DNA of 64,000 bases from Symsagittifera roscoffensis (GCF_963678635.1 NC_087069.1:29428776-29492775), one strand, 5' to 3'; positions 46,336-59,060 are shown, counted from the stretch's first letter. Translations and numbers: made by a program. Notes: generated by a model from the letters alone, not told the origin.

Positions 46336-46903
46336 GGCAGGTCGCTGGCTTCAATTATAGCTAACGGAGAATTTTTTGAACGGATATCCTTTGTGGGTTT
46401 CGGGTCGACTCCCCATTGTGTTGGAACAGTTAGCTTGTGTGTGTTGGGCGACTTCCCTGTATCCTGGGTTTGTCTCGGTGCGAATACCCAGTGACTCGAG
46501 GTGATTTATTGTGGGTGCCACCTGTGAGTTGAGCGACTACTCCCAAGTTTACAGCAGTGATCAATGCTGAGTAAATCAGCGAACAAACACTGTAAGACGG
46601 ACCCGAAACCAAGTTTGACGCTTAAATTTTTTACAATTGTCTGTTTTGCAATCATTTTCAAAATATGTGCTAAGTCCTTGATGCCCTTCAAAATTGTTGA
46701 TGAATAAACAAAAGCAAAACCAAAACACGGTAGCATGTACTAGACAGTTTTTTTGATAAATATACTCGACTTAAAAAAAGCAAGTCAGTCATTGTTTTCT
46801 GAAAATTTTGTGCCAATATTTTGGACGCTAACAATGAAGTGAGTCTTACAGTTTTTTGAGAATTTTCGGGCCGATATTTTGGACTCAATTAGTTCGAATC
46901 CGG

Positions 46904-46967
46904 TAAACGTCCATTTATAAAAAAAATTGAAAAAAAAACGAAAAAAAAAGAGAAAAATGGACGTTTT
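46904..46967. repeat. A-rich-loop hairpin in the putative LTR (copy A)
   Basis: AAACGTCCATTT pairs with AAATGGACGTTT across about 38 A-rich bases. Conserved in unit B at 53649-53711. Confidence 0.7.
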
Positions 46968-47310
46968 GACAAAACGTAACGCCATCGACCAAAGGCTTGA
47001 AAGTTTCAGTCGAATTTAGATCGATTCGAAAACCCCCAGTCGTTTAAATTAGTTTAGGCTCGGGCGACCTCGGGTCTACTCCGAGTGGTTGAAGGGACTT
47101 TGACTTAATTTGTTTGACAACTCCTTAGTCTACCTGAAAATTTTTGTGAAATCATTTTATCCTCCTCGTCTGTTTTTTTTTGGGGTATAAAACCTTTAAT
47201 GGTTTTTTTGTCGGTGCAAGCTCGTTGCATCACGAACTATAAAAGCTACTCGCATCACACCGCAATCAGTTTGTTGATGTTTTTTTAGCCATAACCGGTC
47301 TAAGTTTTAA

Positions 47311-47542
47311 TATCGTGATTTGGCACGACGTCATAAATAACTCAGTTAGTAACCATCGCAGCAAAAATTTGATCAATTTGTCCGAAGATAAATTTGTAGT
47401 CATCCTAAAACGCTATCGACTAAAATTAGTGCCACCGTCTGTTGTTAACGCACCGGAACTGAGGAAACATTTGAGAAATAAAAAAAATAGGTATTCTAAC
47501 CATCAGTATAGTCAATCATTTGGTATCGAAAAGTTAAGCTAA
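47311..47542 (+). pseudogene. short conserved frame with an IWHDVINNSVSNH motif (copy A)
   Basis: Frame reads MIWHDVINNSVSNHRS, then NLINLSEDKFVVILKRY. A W-H-D-V-x-N-N-S motif is reminiscent of a block in SGNH/esterase-like proteins of some invertebrates and mobile elements; this is recalled, not verified. The same frame survives in unit B (54057-54272) with few changes but a different end. It lies between the putative LTR promoter and the pol remnants. Confidence 0.35.
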
Positions 47543-47958
47543 GGATAAGAGGTTGCGAAAACAGTACTTGGCATTACACCAGCCCAAAAAACTGGAGATC
47601 AAAGCTTTCCGGTCCACTCGCAGATACGCCGAAAACCACAGTACGCTTGTTGCGACTAAGAAAAAAATAGGCTGGCCAAGAAGAAAAGTGCGCTCTTTAA
47701 GCAACACACTCTCATCTTAGTCAAATTGCAGGAGCACCTAGCCGAGTTATACAGGTCTTTAGCACAGAAGCTTGGCCCTGTAGTGGTTGTATAAGTTGTT
47801 GCTTGCTTTTATGTTACAGTGCTTTAATGCCGTTTTTGTATTGAATTAAAGTTTGATACGTCCCTCTAATTAATTGTAGAAGCACATCGTAACAGTTTGT
47901 CACAAGTAATCAGGAATTAGGCCGGAAAGTACATGACTTTTTTTAATCAAGACGTAAT

Positions 47959-49325
47959 TTGGAAAATGAGCTCTTCAATGTTCTTGAATACAGTCAAAAA
48001 GCCATAGAAAACCAAAAAAGAAAGGTGATTGTTGCGAGAATATCAAAAATTCAAATGTTTTCCTGGAAAAGGCTTTTTTCAAAGTTGATGAGATACGTCA
48101 AATGGCGGACAAAGGTGCTTCCTCGAAAGGTGCTGGAAAACCTCGAAGTTCACATCGGTCTAGGGTCTCAGTTCAGAGTAAAGCAGTCTCAGGGAATACC
48201 AGTCAACAGAAAAAAGAGTTGTTGTTGGCTAAATTAGAGCAGAAGAGAAATAGAGACAAATTGAAACATCATTGCGCTTACGAGAAATCAAGCAAAGTTG
48301 GAAGAAAACAAATCTGCGATGAGAATAGAAAAAAAGTATGTATGATGGAGGAAGACTCCAATTATGTTGACTTCTTGCTAGCTCGGTAAGCTTTCACAGG
48401 GAAACAGCAGATAAACGCACAGAAACTTGGATCGAAAATAAGCCGAATTTGGATCCAGTAGTGCCCGTAACCGAACCGACCGCATACATTTCTGGATTGA
48501 ATACGGTATGCTATAACGCCCCGGTGGGCGTCGTTCTTGTGTGTAACCCTCAACTATGTGGCTTGTCTTCTACGATAATGCATGGGGCTGAAGTACCTCC
48601 CAGGATTCCGAAATCTCTTACGTCGACTGCTGCCGGCACTAATACTCAGCAAAATATCTGAGAATATTGGTCAAATTAAATCAAGATGTAACACAACCAC
48701 ACCGGTTTTCAGTTGCAAATCATTGGGTTGATGCTGAGCCTGTCAAGTCTGCTAATTTTGAAAACTTTCCCTCACCTTCGTATATAAATTTACCTCCTCA
48801 GACTACAGTTGTTTCGGCAGTACTGCCTGTAGGTCATCTCGCCTACTTCAGACAGTTCTATAACCCGAACCTCGCATCGTGGATTCTGTAACTGTTTGCA
48901 GCCCTTTCTTCTCAAAGAGTCATGGCACGTATTTGAGGCAGTAACGTCTGTTGCCCCTCCTAAATCCGTAAAGTTCGCCTACAAAAGCGGCGAAGCAACA
49001 CAAGCAAGTACCGTTAGCAAGTGAGTTAGACGAGGTAATACTACCCGCTGACATAAATACAACCAATTATACATCAATGTATCCGCTTATTTAAAGGATA
49101 AACTTAATTATGGGTCTCAAAAGGTTGGTTTTCCTGCCCTTCAAGAAAAGTTCGTCGGGTTCGTCGGGTTTTCAATGGAGCGTCAAAATTTCACGGGCAA
49201 AGTTAAAACAAATCTTTGCTCGTTCAGCCTCATTTACTGCAAAATTTGTTACACATGTTAATTCGCTTCCACCAACATCATTTTGCCGACTCCGCGGACA
49301 TCGAGGGTATGTTACTTCAGATTAA
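47959..49325 (+). pseudogene. BEL/Pao gag-pol remnants in unit A
   Basis: Broken frames at 47959-48389, 48449-48661, 48667-48891 and 49092-49325. The last contains the BEL RT start (N-G-A-S-K-F and A-D-I-E-G-M-L). The others have no sure family match but are collinear with unit B, where they precede the protease and RT. They are likely gag and protease. Confidence 0.5.
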
Positions 49326-50153
49326 GCAGAAATGTCTCGTTAGATTTCATCTATATAAGCTTTTCTATTTGTTGATGATCATTTTATACTACAAGACTTT
49401 TCCTAAAAATATATATTTTGAGTTATAAACTTTTGCAGTAAGCAATGTTATATTGTTTCGTCATGCAACTAGTGTTTTGCTTTTGGTAGCACCTTTAGGA
49501 ACCCGCAACGCAGGTTTGCGATTTTTTATAAATTGATGAACATAAAGTGATGATCTGTAATCAATTAAGCAGTCAAAAATGTTTTGGTAGAATTTAAAGA
49601 TCGAGTTTTAAACTTGGACACTTCGTAGCGGGCTTTTAACAACCCAACTGAAATTATTTTCTGGCGTAATGATGATACAACCTCCGAATCGTAACATTTT
49701 TTTTTAAATTACCTGTGCCATTGTTTTCGAAAATTGCCTTAACTTGGTTTTGATATGTCAACTGGTTGTCAATTACTACTTGTAAATAATTTTTTTTCAT
49801 GAATCTTAATTTCAAAAATTGATCAATAGCATGAATAGTATCTTGTTTCAAAACTATTTTCAAAATCAATGCGGCGGTTTCAGAAAACTTCCAGTGTCAG
49901 TCATCATAACAGATGTCGTAAGGTAGTACCAAAGGGAAGCTATTCGTGGGAGCAAAGGGCAGTGAGGGGGCTAAATCTGCCCCCAATTTGATTAAAGATG
50001 ATTATTAGGGTATTACAGATTTATTTACCCTTTGACAACTTATAAAAACAAATTCCTGAAAAAGTGCCGACCCCCCCCCCCTTCTATCCGCTTCTCAGCT
50101 TCTTCATTGGACTCTGTTGATAGAATAAAGTCCAACTAGCTTTATTTTTCTAG

Positions 50154-50320
50154 TGAATGAAATGTTCGCCAGAGCTGAGCAAGAAATGGAAGCAAATGGC
50201 AACCCGGCTGGTTTGGATGTGGGCAGCTTTGCACATCCCTCGGGTGCATTGGGGGGATACCTGAGCATTAACTTGGACAGTCCCAAGCTGCCACAACAGG
50301 TGCTGCTACCTCAAGTATAA
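50154..50320 (+). CDS. duplicated innexin last exon (copy B)
   Basis: Same length (167 nt), acceptor (TTTATTTTTCTAG) and phase as 43003-43169. Eight differences by eye: four change residues (V to A, D to E, V to L, K to N), three are silent, and the stop is TAA instead of TGA. The frame is fully open. It could act as an alternative last exon if the transcript skips copy A, or it may be an unused duplicate. Confidence 0.7.
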
Positions 50321-52922
50321 GACTACAACAGTGAGGAGCGGAAACATTCGAACTGAAGGCGGAGAGATCGAGCGAACACTAAAAACTGAAGCAAATATCT
50401 AACTCTCAATGCACAATCTTTTGCCATCTATATTTAATCAATATGATTGTGAAAATATCAATCTTGAAAATCGTTTTCTTTAGAACTAAATAGAATTTCA
50501 GAAATTACCGGTGCAGTTATTTTTTTATTCCACCTGTTTTCAAACCTAGTATGTACCTTTCTCAATTGTAATGTAAAAATTTTGTCATTTTTTATTGCAT
50601 TACTTCAATAGTGAAACTTGTGTCAAAGTTAGAAAAAAAATTCTATTTAACTTTTGCTCTCTTTTTTGCTGCTTGAAAACGTTGTTTTTTTTCTGGCTAG
50701 TAATTGATATTTTTCTTTTGATTTTAAGTTATTGATGGTGGAGCGCGCATACCCAATGCTAATTACTTACATCAAGATTTAAATCAATTCGTTCACGTAA
50801 AATTCTTTGCTTGAGTAAAGCGTAAGATCGCTTTTTAATTTTATTTATCTATCTGCTATTTTAAAGAATGCGTAAGTTGAAATTTTCAGACCTTTCTTTT
50901 TTATTTTTTTTTATTTTTATTTCGTAAGCCATCTTATAGAACTTCATTTTGCAAAACTGATTCCTCAGTTTATAAAGTCTAAGAAGTTTTTTCTTATTAA
51001 TTGCTTTCTTAAAGTTTTTTCTTAAAGTTGAACTATATACTGCTTTAAATTAAGATTCTTTTTTTTAACAACGCTAATGAACTTCAGTTTTTGCTTAAAT
51101 TCAAGCTTATGACTTTTGAATAGGGTACTAGGAAGTGGCTCTTCTCTAGAAAATAAGGACTTTGCATTCAGAAAAATCAATTGATAGTTCTTTATCTACC
51201 ATCTATTGTTATTCTGCAAATCTTCATAAAAACTCAAGCAATTGGCAGACACGGGCTTAAAAAGTATATCTGCAAAATTTGTCAGAAGACAACAAGAGCA
51301 AACATTAGGCAGCTCATTCACAAACTGCTTAAAGTTGTTTATTTTGTCTAACTGATTCCCGTTGAAATCAACTCAGCATTTTTTGCTGATTGAATCAGCT
51401 ATTTTAAGCTGTACGTTTTGTTATCTGGTTGTGAGTTGAGATATCAACTTTTCATGATTTGGATATCTTAAACCGTATGCAAAACATGCGGTGATTTACC
51501 TTTTATCTTCGTGACAAGTTTTCGTGATGTATTATATTTTCGAAGACTTTGCGTTTATCAGGTATAAAAAACCTGTGGTTATTACAAACAGTTTTTAGAC
51601 TTTTTTTATTAGTAGGTAAGAAAAATACTGACAACCATTTTTTGATCTTTTGTCATCAATTTTTTAAATTTCCAAAAATAATAATATATTGATAAAATCA
51701 ACAGACGGTTGCTGTGCAAGCAGCATAGAATAGTTCGCACTACACAATTAGAAAGAAAATTTTAATTTTTTTGCCGATGAAGCGCTAAATGATGTTAAAT
51801 TCTAGTATTTAAAATCCAACCAATTATCCAAATCTTATATGACCTTTTTCTTCTAATGAGCAATACTCAATTGCTTCACTTGCTCGAAATCAAACTAAAA
51901 CTAGAAAAATTCAGCCAGTGTTTCTGAATACAGAGAATTTTTAAAAAGTTTTTCAAAGTCGTTCAAATCACAAAAAAGGGCTTTAACAATGATATATCAC
52001 TCAACCCATAACAATACTTGTTTTTGGCACCTAATTTGAGTGAAAAAAATCACAAAAAAAATCAAAGAAATGCAAGCAAAGACCAAGTTTCTCTCCATTA
52101 ACCCCTAAAAACTCTAATATTGATTTGCTAAGCTGAAAGTTATAAACGAAAGTTTGGATGGTTTCTCGATAAAAGCTACTCATATATTTTCCATGTGCAG
52201 TTTTCATGTGGCTGAAAACTTTTATCAGCGGAAGTCATCAGCTGAAAAATGTAATTACACAAGCAATGCTTGTGTTGAACTATCTTTTTTTTTTCAACCT
52301 AAGTAGCGAATATTGTTGCGATAAAACGTGTTCATTGTGAAAGTGTTTATTTTCATCATTGACCAGCTATTAAAAACAGCCATTGCTGAAGGAAGCTTAC
52401 TTGCTGTAACTGATTTGTTACTAGGACCAAAGTTTTTCACTCTGTTTTTAATATGGCGTGTGGGAGGATGATTTTCACAAAAAATCTGAAACTAAAAACC
52501 TCTTATATTTCATTACTTTAATTTTGTCATTTTACTACTGCTCCTTAGACCTTAAAAGGCTGTCGGATCAAATTATAAAAGTGACTGGTACTGCTATTGC
52601 GTCATAATTGGCGTGCGTCGTTTAGGAAAATCTGTAGAACCGAAGTTTTACTCATTCAGTTTTTCCCAATAGCGTTATCCTGTTAAACGTGTTTTGCCAA
52701 AGTGTGAATGCACTCGAACGCTAAAAACGCTAAAATTCGTTGCATTGTAACAGAATATATTCTGTCTGAATGTTAAAAGCTGGAAAAACCGTTTCAATAT
52801 TCAAAAATAAATTTGTGCCAATTCCGATTCAACGAAACTATTTGCCCGACAGCAGTTTTAAACGACCAGAAGCTTAGTACATTTTTGTGCCGCGACCTGG
52901 AATCCAGCGTCTTGCTGAATAC

Positions 52923-53120
52923 AGTAGCCGGACAGGGCAAGGCGAGGTCACGGTAAGTGTCGGACAGTGCCTCTACAGTAGGCGGACAGGGCAAGTGTCG
53001 GACCGTGTCTCGTTGATAAGTAGCCGGACAGGGCAAGGGCCTGACAGGGTCTCTACAGTAGCAGGACAGTGTCTCGCCGATTACTCTGTGTTGCCGTACA
53101 GTAGCCAGTAGACGGACAGG
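52923..53120 (+). repeat. CGGACAGGGCAAGTG repeats in the putative LTR (copy B)
   Basis: Counterpart of 46139-46335, with the same unit order and a few substitutions. Confidence 0.75.
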
Positions 53121-54056
53121 GCAGGTTGCTGGCTTCAATTATAGCTAACGGAGAATTTTTTGAACAGATATCCTTTGTGGGTCTCGGGTCGACTCCCCAT
53201 TGTGTTGGAACAGTTAGCCTGTGTGTGTTGGGCGACTTCCCTGTATCCTGGGTTTGTCTCGGTGCGAATACCCAGTGACTCGGGTTGATTTATTGTGGGT
53301 GCCACCTGTAAGTTGAGCGACTACTCCCAAGTTTACAGCAGTGATCAATGCTGAGTAAATCAGCGAACAAACACTGTAAGACGGACCCGAAACCATAGTT
53401 TGACGCTTAAATTTTTTACAATTGTCTGTTTTGCAATCATTTTCAAAATATGTGCTAAGTCCTTGATGCCCTTCAAAATTGTTGATGAATAAACAAAATT
53501 AAAACCAAAACATGGTAACATGTACTAGACAGTTTTTTTGATAAATATACTCGACTTAAAAAAAGCAAGTCAGTCATTGTTTTCTGAAAATTCTGTGCCA
53601 ATATTTTGGACGCTAACAATTTTGGACTCAATTAGTTCGAATCCGGTAAACGTCCATTTATAAAAAAAATTGAAAAAAAAACGAAAAAAAAAGAGAAAAA
53701 TGGACGTTTTGACAAAACGTAACGCCATCGACCAAAGGCTTGAAAGTTTCAGTCGAATTTAGATCGATTCGAAAACCCCCAGTCGTTTAAATTAGTTTAG
53801 GCTCGGACGACCTCGGGTCTACTCCGAGTGGTTGAAGGGACTTTGACTTAATTTATTTGACAACTCCTTAGTCTACCTGAAAATTTTTGTGAATTCATTT
53901 TATCCTCCTCGTCTGTTTTTTTTGGAGTATAAAACCATTACTGGTTTTTTTGTCAGTGCAAGCTCGTTGCATCACGATCTATAAAAGCTACTCGCATCAC
54001 ACCGCAATCAGTTTGTTGATGATTTTTTAGCCATAACCGGTCTAAGTTTTAATATC

Positions 54057-54272
54057 GTGATTTGGCACGACGTCATAAATAACTCAGTTAGTAACCACCG
54101 CAGCAAAAACTTGATCAATTTGTCCGAAGATAAATTTGTAGTCATCCTAAAACACTATCGACTAAAATTAGTGCCACCGTCTGTTGTTAACGCACCGGAA
54201 CTGATAAAACATTTAAGAAATAAAAAAATAGGTATTCTAACCATCAGTATAGTCAATCATTTGGTATATTAA
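54057..54272 (+). pseudogene. short conserved frame with an IWHDVINNSVSNH motif (copy B)
   Basis: Counterpart of 47311-47542, over 95% identical in the shared part. A one-base difference after the KHLRNKK segment changes the ending. Confidence 0.35.
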
Positions 54273-55989
54273 GCTAAGGATAAGAGGTTGCGAAAACAGT
54301 ACTTGGCATTACACCAGCCCAAAAAACTGGAGATCAAAGCTTTCTGGTTCACTCGCAGATACGCCGAAAACCACAGTACGCCTGTTGCGACTAAGAAAAA
54401 AATAAGCTAGCCAAGAAGAAAAGTGCGCTCTTTAAGCGACACACTCTCATCTTAGTCAAATTGCAGGAGCACCCAGCCGAGTTATACAGGTCTTTAGCAC
54501 AAAAGCTTGGCCCTGTAGTGGTTGTATAAGTTGTTGCTTTTATGTTACAGTGCTTTAATGCCGTTTTTGTATTGAATTAAAGTTTGATACGTCCCTCTAA
54601 TTAATTGTAGAAGCACATCGTAACAGTTTGTCACAAGGAATCAGGAATTAGGCCGGAAAGTACATAAGTTTTTTTTTATCAAGACGTAATTTGGAAAATG
54701 AGCTCTTCATTGTTCATAAATACAGTCAAGAAGCCATAGAGAACCAAAAAGGAAATGTGATTGTTGTGAGAATATCAAAAATTCAAATGTTTTCCTGGAA
54801 AAGGCTTTTTTCAAAGTTGATGAGATAAGTCAAATGGCGGACAAAGGTACTAATACAGATAAGATTTGCGAGTAATTGGGATATTGGCTTGACCTGCCGA
54901 CAAAAAGACAAGATGAGGTAATTCAGAAAGCTAGGATCTATAAAGGATCTGAAAAATAAGAAAGTTCCCTTTAATCGCGTTCGGGAAAGTGGCTTCCTCG
55001 AAAGAACTTCACATCGGTCTAGGGTCTCAGTTCAGAGTAAAGCAGTTTCAGGGAATACCAGTCAACAGAAAAGAGAGTTGTTGTTGGCTAAATTAGAGCA
55101 GAAGAGAAATAGAGACAAATTGAAACATCATTGCGCTTACGAGAAATCAAGCAAAGTTGGAAGAAAACAAATCCGCGATGAGAATAGAAAAAAAGTATGT
55201 TAAACCAAAAGAGCTGAAACTGAATCGGAGGAAGACTCCAATTATGTTGACTTCTTGCTAGCTCGGTAAGCTGTCACAGGGAAACAGAAGATAAACGCAC
55301 AGAAACTTGGATCGAAAATAAGCCGAATTTGGATCCAGTAGTGCCCGTAACCGAACCGACCGCATACATTTCTGGATTGAATACGGTATGCTATAACGCC
55401 CCGGTGGGCGTCGTTCTTGTGTGTAACCCTCAACTATGTGGCTTGTCTTCTACGATAATGCATGGGGCTGAAGTACCTCCCAGGATTCCGAAATCTCTTA
55501 CGTCGACTGCTGCCGGCACTAATACTCAGCAAAATATCTGAGAATATTGGTCAAATTAAATCAAGATGTAACACAACCACACCGGTTTTCAGTTGCAAAT
55601 CATTGGGTTGATGCTGAGCCTGTCAAGTCTGCTAATTTTAAAAACTTTCCCTCACCTTCGTATATAAATTTACCTCCTCAGACTACAGTTGTTTCGGCAG
55701 TACTGCCTGTAGGTCATCTCGCCTACTTCAGACAGTTCTATAACCCGAACCTCGCATCGTGGATTCTGTAACAGTTTGCAGCCCTTTCTTCTCAAAGAGT
55801 CATGGCACGTATTTGAGGCAGTAACGTCTGTTGCCCCTCCTAAATCCGTAAAGTTCGCCTACAAAAGCGGCGAAGCAACACAAGCAAGTACCGTTAGCAA
55901 GTGAGTTAGACGAGGTAATACTACCCGCTGACATAAATACAACCAATTATACATCAATGTATCCGCTTTCTTAAAAGATAAACTTAATT

Positions 55990-56921
55990 ATGGGTCTCAA
56001 AAGGTTGGTTTTCCGGCTTTTTTGTTTGGTAGAGTTATTCGGACATCGAAACGGCAATTGGTCAAGGTTTTTATCACCACATACGCCCGCACGATTATAT
56101 TCATGATGCAGATAGGAAAACTCCAATGGCTTTTCGTCTGCCAGTAGGATGGGTTTCGAGTGGTCCACTTCTTTCATCGGCTAATTTGTTGTCAACATGT
56201 TTCAAGTGCAATGCCGAAGTTACAGCAAGTAATGAGTTACTGCAAGTAATGAAGTTACGGCTCGTCAAAGATAGTGGTTTAAAGAGTGAATAGACTGAGA
56301 CAATAAAAAAGAATCTCGATACAGGTTATGTCATTCCAGTGGAACCGCATAATCCCAGTTCCGCTCCGCCCGTGAATTATATGTACCCCACCACCTGTCC
56401 TCAACCCGAACAAGACAGGTAAGGTTCGTCGGGTTTTCAATGGAGCGTCAAAATTTCACGGCCAATCTTAAAACAAATCTTTGCTCGTTCAGCCTCATTT
56501 ACTGCAAAAATCGTTACACATGTTAATTCGCTTCCGCCAACATCATTTTGCCGACTCCGCGGACATCGAGGGTATGTTACTTCAGATTGGCGTAAACCCT
56601 TGTGATCAAACTTATTTGCGTTTTTTGTAGCGCGACGATGTTACATCGAATGTGGAAGTTTTCCAGTATACCCGGCATATTTTTTCAGCTCGGGACTCCC
56701 CGACGTGCGCGAATTTCGAACTTCAGCAAGCCGCCAGGGATAACGTTAAAATGTTTACTGAAGCATCTAGAGCAGTACTTCCTCGATTCTACATGGATGA
56801 TTACTTGGATTCATTCGAAAACCGCAATGACGCAATGAGAGTAAGCAAGGATATGGTGAACCTTTTTAAATTGGGAGGATTCCGTTTGTTAGTAATGTCC
56901 TTGCAATTGAAGAAAATTTAA
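55990..56921 (+). pseudogene. BEL/Pao protease end and reverse transcriptase, broken
   Basis: MAFRLPVGWVSSGP fits the end of the BEL protease region (L-G-W-x-x-x-G). LDTGYVIPVEP, YMYPTTCPQPEQD and FNGASKFHG fit the RT start (G-Y-x-x-x-V, Y-L-P-H-H, V-F-D-x-S). DIEGMLLQIGV, SARDSPTCANFELQQAARDN and FYMDDYLDSF follow, the last being the Y-x-D-D active site as YMDD, then FKLGGFRL. The order and residues identify BEL/Pao. Several stops and frameshifts. Confidence 0.85.
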
Positions 56922-56939
56922 ACCCGCCAATTGATGTAA

Positions 56940-57530
56940 CTGCAAAAGTAAAGGACATTGCGAGTGATAATAGCCATTTGCATTCTCATGTGTTAGGGCT
57001 AAAGAGGAACCATGGAAGTGACTCTCTTGTTGTTAGTCGTGGAGTTAACAGTGAGCTCCAAATATCCGTTGAGCAACGAACTGTTCTCAGTTTTGTTTTA
57101 TTGGTCTTCGACCCTATTGGTTTTGTGGCACCCCACCCCACAATAAGGGCTCGCCTGTTTCTTACAGACATTTGGCGCATAACTGGGCAACAATGGGATG
57201 ATCCCCTACCAGATGCTCTCCGGAAGCACTTGTTCAAGCCTGTTTGCTTTAGGAGAATTAGTCATTCCCCGTTGCTATTTCAATAATCCGTTTGATAATT
57301 GTGAGCTGCATATGAGTGGGATAACTCGCAAGATGTGTTTTGCGCTGTTGATTTTTTTCTTGCCAGGATTATTGAGACTCAAAAACCTGAAATAGCGTTC
57401 GGTCCTGGCAAATCATGGGTAGCAACAATGAAGGCTTTGTCCATTCCGAAACTGCAATTTCAGGCAGCCTGGCTGGCATCTACCTTGAAGGAAGATATCA
57501 TAGACAGTTAGACACATGCTTTCACGAGTA
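56940..57530 (+). pseudogene. BEL/Pao connection and RNase H remnant
   Basis: LGLKRNHGSDSL, RTVLSFVLLVFDPIGFVAPH and WDDPLPDALRKH match the BEL region L-G-L-x-W, S-x-x-x-x-x-F-D-P-L-G-x-x-x-P, W-D. Farther on SWVATMKALSIPKLQFQAAWLA matches the R-L-E-L-x-A-A-x-L-A part of the RNase H region. Frameshifted. Confidence 0.8.
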
Positions 57531-58019
57531 AACCGAAGGAGTCAGAACCCGTATTTGTTTGGGAGAAGTATATTAGTTTTACGAAACTGCAGCAACATGT
57601 TTGCTTTATGTTGGGGTTATTGCCGAAACAGAAACACTTCTTCGGGCCTACTGCTCAAATAACTTATCCGGCCGAATTAGCAATTGCGAAAGATAAATTG
57701 AGACTTTTGGCTCAATCCCAAATGTTCCCGGTTGAGTTTCAATCTGCCATACCCGTAAAAAAGTCTTTTCGCATTGCGGTGCCATCATTCGTTCCACGGC
57801 GCTGATTCAACGCTTAGCCGAAATTATTTTTGAAACTAAGCATCCCATCGCCTTAGATTCTTGTCATTTGTTGGTGAAATTGTTTCTGATGCATCTGCAA
57901 TTTGCACGCGACCATCAACACTTGGATTATTTGCGGTCCATATTACTTATGGGGTTTGTGGTGTTGTGTCTGCAAGCGGCCCTCCGTGCAATTGATTGAT
58001 GTTGTTTTGGCTGCACAAA

Positions 58020-59060
58020 ACGCAGTGCAAGCACGTTACATCCTATGATGTCAGACCTCCCTGTCGAACGGCTTGGTTACCGCCATCAGCAATTCAGTAA
58101 CTGTAGTGTGGATTATTTTGCTCCCATTTGCGTGACTATTCACTGCAGTAAAGAAAAAAAATGGGATTTTTTGTTAACCTGCATGACTAACCGTGTCGAC
58201 TTGTTCAGTCTATCTACTCCATCTCTTACCACATGAGGATTGAAAGATTGGCCCACCGTAGTACGCCAAGTGTTGTGTGGTCAGACAACGGTACCAATTT
58301 CGTTGGAGCTGAGATAGAACCTCTGCTTTGCGTACCAAGTTGGAACAGACAGGCTCCCGCATTGTTAGATCATAAAGGGATAAAAATGGAAATACAATCC
58401 TTCTGGCGCGCCGGACCACGCTGGATCTTGATAAACGATTAGCGCGCAGTTGCAAAAGCCTTTTCTAGGCAATCACTAGAACTCGCATGTTAACGGATGA
58501 GGTATTTTCGACTACGTTATGTAAGTGTAGAGCAATATTTAAATGCGCGACCCATAACGCCTGTTGGTCACGATTCAGCTGAATTGGAAGCCTTAACGTC
58601 AAATCATTTTCTCTTGGTTGAGCACTCTGTTAGCTTTCCGTCGCTAACACTTGATGAAAGTTCCGACCACCGAAAGCGCTATGTCAGAGCACAAGCTTAC
58701 GCAAATGCTATTTGGTAGCGTTGGCTAGTTGATGGATTATGTCCCTTCCTTGTACAAGCGCTCACAGTGGCATGTCGATTCGAACCGCCATTTACGAACT
58801 GGTATCTCGTCTGGATTGGCGATCCCAGCAGCCCTGGTGGGCACCACCCTTTGGGTCGAGTAATTGCTTTGCACTACGGCATTCTAACGTCGCTCGCTCC
58901 GCAACCGTTAAGAGCCTATCGGGCCAATTAGTAGGACCCCTCTTTGAACTTGCTCCGGTTCTCGCCTCTTCGGGGGGTGAGGATGTTGCAGAGCAAATAG
59001 TTAAAAAGAACAAATTCTTAATAAAAGTTTGAGCTATAGTTGCGTACAAGGACAGTAGCC
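58020..59060 (+). pseudogene. BEL/Pao integrase, broken
   Basis: PMMSDLPVERLGYRHQQF and SVDYFAPICV fit the integrase core start (G-x-D-Y-F-G-P) with the first Asp. VVWSDNGTNFVGAE carries the second Asp. VEQYLNARPITPVG and LEALTSNHFLL are the conserved N-x-R-P-L-T and L-T-P-x-H-F-L-L motifs. WYLVWIGDPSSPGGHHPLGRV is the C-terminal module (G-D-x-V-x-x-x-D and G-R-V). Stops and shifts separate the pieces. Confidence 0.85.

Larger units (their letters stand above)
41405..49321 (+). repeat. direct tandem duplication, unit A (7.9 kb)
   Basis: Matches 49328-56586 in order. It begins AGAAATGTCT in the innexin intron and ends inside the BEL/Pao reverse transcriptase at TTACTTCAGA. Unit A has about 770 extra bases at 41945-42712 and about 316 at 45287-45600. 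It lacks about 410 bases (at about 49133) and about 120 bases (in 48110-48150) that unit B has. Most aligned parts look about 95% identical. Confidence 0.95.
45897..49321 (+). mobile_element. BEL/Pao retrotransposon, 5' part in unit A (truncated)
   Basis: A putative LTR begins TGTTAAACGTGCTTTGCCAA at 45897, matching 52681 and the 3' fragment at 59283. TATAAAA motifs occur near 47187 and 47239. Downstream are broken coding remnants and finally the RT start (FNGASKFHG-type and DIEGMLLQ-type segments) up to 49321, where the duplication cuts it. Not functional. Confidence 0.75.
49328..56586 (+). repeat. direct tandem duplication, unit B (7.3 kb)
   Basis: Second copy of 41405-49321, starting AGAAATGTCTCG right after TTCAGATTAAGC. 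Both breakpoints share the hexamer TTCAGA (41399-41404, 49316-49321, 56581-56586), suggesting microhomology-mediated joining. Sequence continues uninterrupted into the rest of the BEL element after 56586. Confidence 0.95.
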
